Shown here: in pieces, positions 5,867 through 6,126 of the stretch
Layout: each line of letters begins with the position of its first letter
Position numbering within the stretch: position 1 is the stretch's first letter
Assembly (NCBI GenBank): GCA_020216965.1
Contig: JAIWOJ010000152.1
Location: forward strand, 1-6,126
Source of the DNA: Prosthecobacter sp.
GTDB lineage: Bacteria; Verrucomicrobiota; Verrucomicrobiia; Verrucomicrobiales; Verrucomicrobiaceae
Reading direction: 5' to 3'
DNA: 6,126 nt
The notes under the pieces: generated by a model
The model's database searches: none
Seen by the model: the letters and a program-made list of their open reading frames with translations, nothing else
Told to the model about the DNA's origin: nothing
Translations under genes and position numbers: made by a program

Positions 5867-6126
5867 ATGAAACGCCTTGCCCTTCTCTTCTCCGCCCTCT
5901 GCTCTCCGCTCCTTGCCGGTGAAGCCGAAGACATCCTCAGCCAGTCCGGCGTGAAAGGCGGCATCGTCGTCCATGTGGGCTGCGGAGATGCCTCAGTGAC
6001 GCAGAAGCTGCGGGCGAATGATGCCTATCAGGTGCAGGGGCTCACCCGAGACGCCGAGCAGGTGCCTGCGCTCCGCGAGAGCCTGCACAAAGCCGGTGTG
6101 AGCGGCGCGGTGGCGGTCGCCGAGTG
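5867..6126 (+). CDS. Exported protein with methyltransferase-like N-terminus, probably PQQ beta-propeller type (3' end outside window)
   Basis: An ATG at 5867 opens a frame that stays open to the right edge, giving 86 residues and an incomplete codon. Residues 1-18 form a signal peptide: Lys-Arg at the N-terminus, a hydrophobic core LALLFSALCSPLL and a likely cut after LLA. It is followed by AEDILSQSGVKGG and IVVHVGCGDASVTQKLRAND (residues 33-52), a Rossmann-type motif I like that of SAM-dependent methyltransferases. From memory, the pattern I-L-x-x-(S/T)-G-V-(K/R)-GG-(I/L)-VVH-(V/L)-GCGDG-x-L-T-x-x-LRAND begins large Planctomycetes and Verrucomicrobia proteins annotated as PQQ-binding-like beta-propeller repeat proteins. 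The propeller part would lie outside the window and is not seen. Here the last Gly of GCGDG is Ala (residue 42), and the motif sits in an exported protein, where SAM is not expected. It is divergent from the giant coiled-coil gene. Confidence 0.72.
   Translation, partial: MKRLALLFSALCSPLLAGEAEDILSQSGVKGGIVVHVGCGDASVTQKLRANDAYQVQGLTRDAEQVPALRESLHKAGVSGAVAVAE

Noticed and set aside
1061..5974. Longer version of the giant minus-strand gene starting at 5974
   Set aside because: The extra 82 codons overlap the divergent signal-peptide gene at 5867 on the other strand and do not look like a coherent domain. ATG 5728 sits just before the first membrane helix.

Overview
The window looks like a high-GC chromosome segment from a Verrucomicrobiota bacterium, probably near Prosthecobacter or Verrucomicrobium. 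The grounds are the type of IS110 transposase tail, a very long Ala/Gln-rich membrane-anchored coiled-coil protein of the DUF4175-like kind, and the start of an exported protein whose N-terminus resembles the methyltransferase-like/PQQ beta-propeller proteins of Planctomycetes and Verrucomicrobia. This placement is from memory of families; no search was run.

Layout. Bases 1-459 hold the C-terminal part of an IS110-family transposase on the plus strand, cut by the left edge. Bases 460-1060 hold no intact gene. They contain a 27-codon remnant of the start of a Y1 (REP-associated/IS200-like) transposase, small inverted repeats, an AT-rich patch, a 9-bp tandem repeat of the xxTCTGCGx type and a 10-bp direct repeat. 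This 0.6 kb reads as a landing zone for mobile DNA. Bases 1061-5728 on the minus strand are one gene of 1555 codons: three N-terminal membrane segments, extracytoplasmic beta-type domains, about 830 residues of coiled coil, a proline-rich hinge, a Gln-rich linker of about 85 residues and a compact 64-residue C-terminal domain. Bases 5729-5866 are a divergent intergenic region with three perfect short palindromes, one of them a GC hairpin ending 3 nt before the next start codon. From 5867 to the right edge a plus-strand gene begins with a signal peptide followed by a Rossmann-type GCGD motif.

How the genes relate. The giant minus-strand gene and the right-hand gene are divergently transcribed and may share control through the palindromes between them. 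Related giant proteins are often encoded beside MoxR ATPase, DUF58 and von Willebrand factor A (Bat-like) genes. None is visible here. The 3' end of the gene runs straight into the mobile-element debris, so an ancestral operon may have been interrupted, or the partner genes may lie beyond the left edge. The most promising candidates for undescribed biology are the giant protein with its conserved C-terminal tail and the exported protein with a methyltransferase-like motif.
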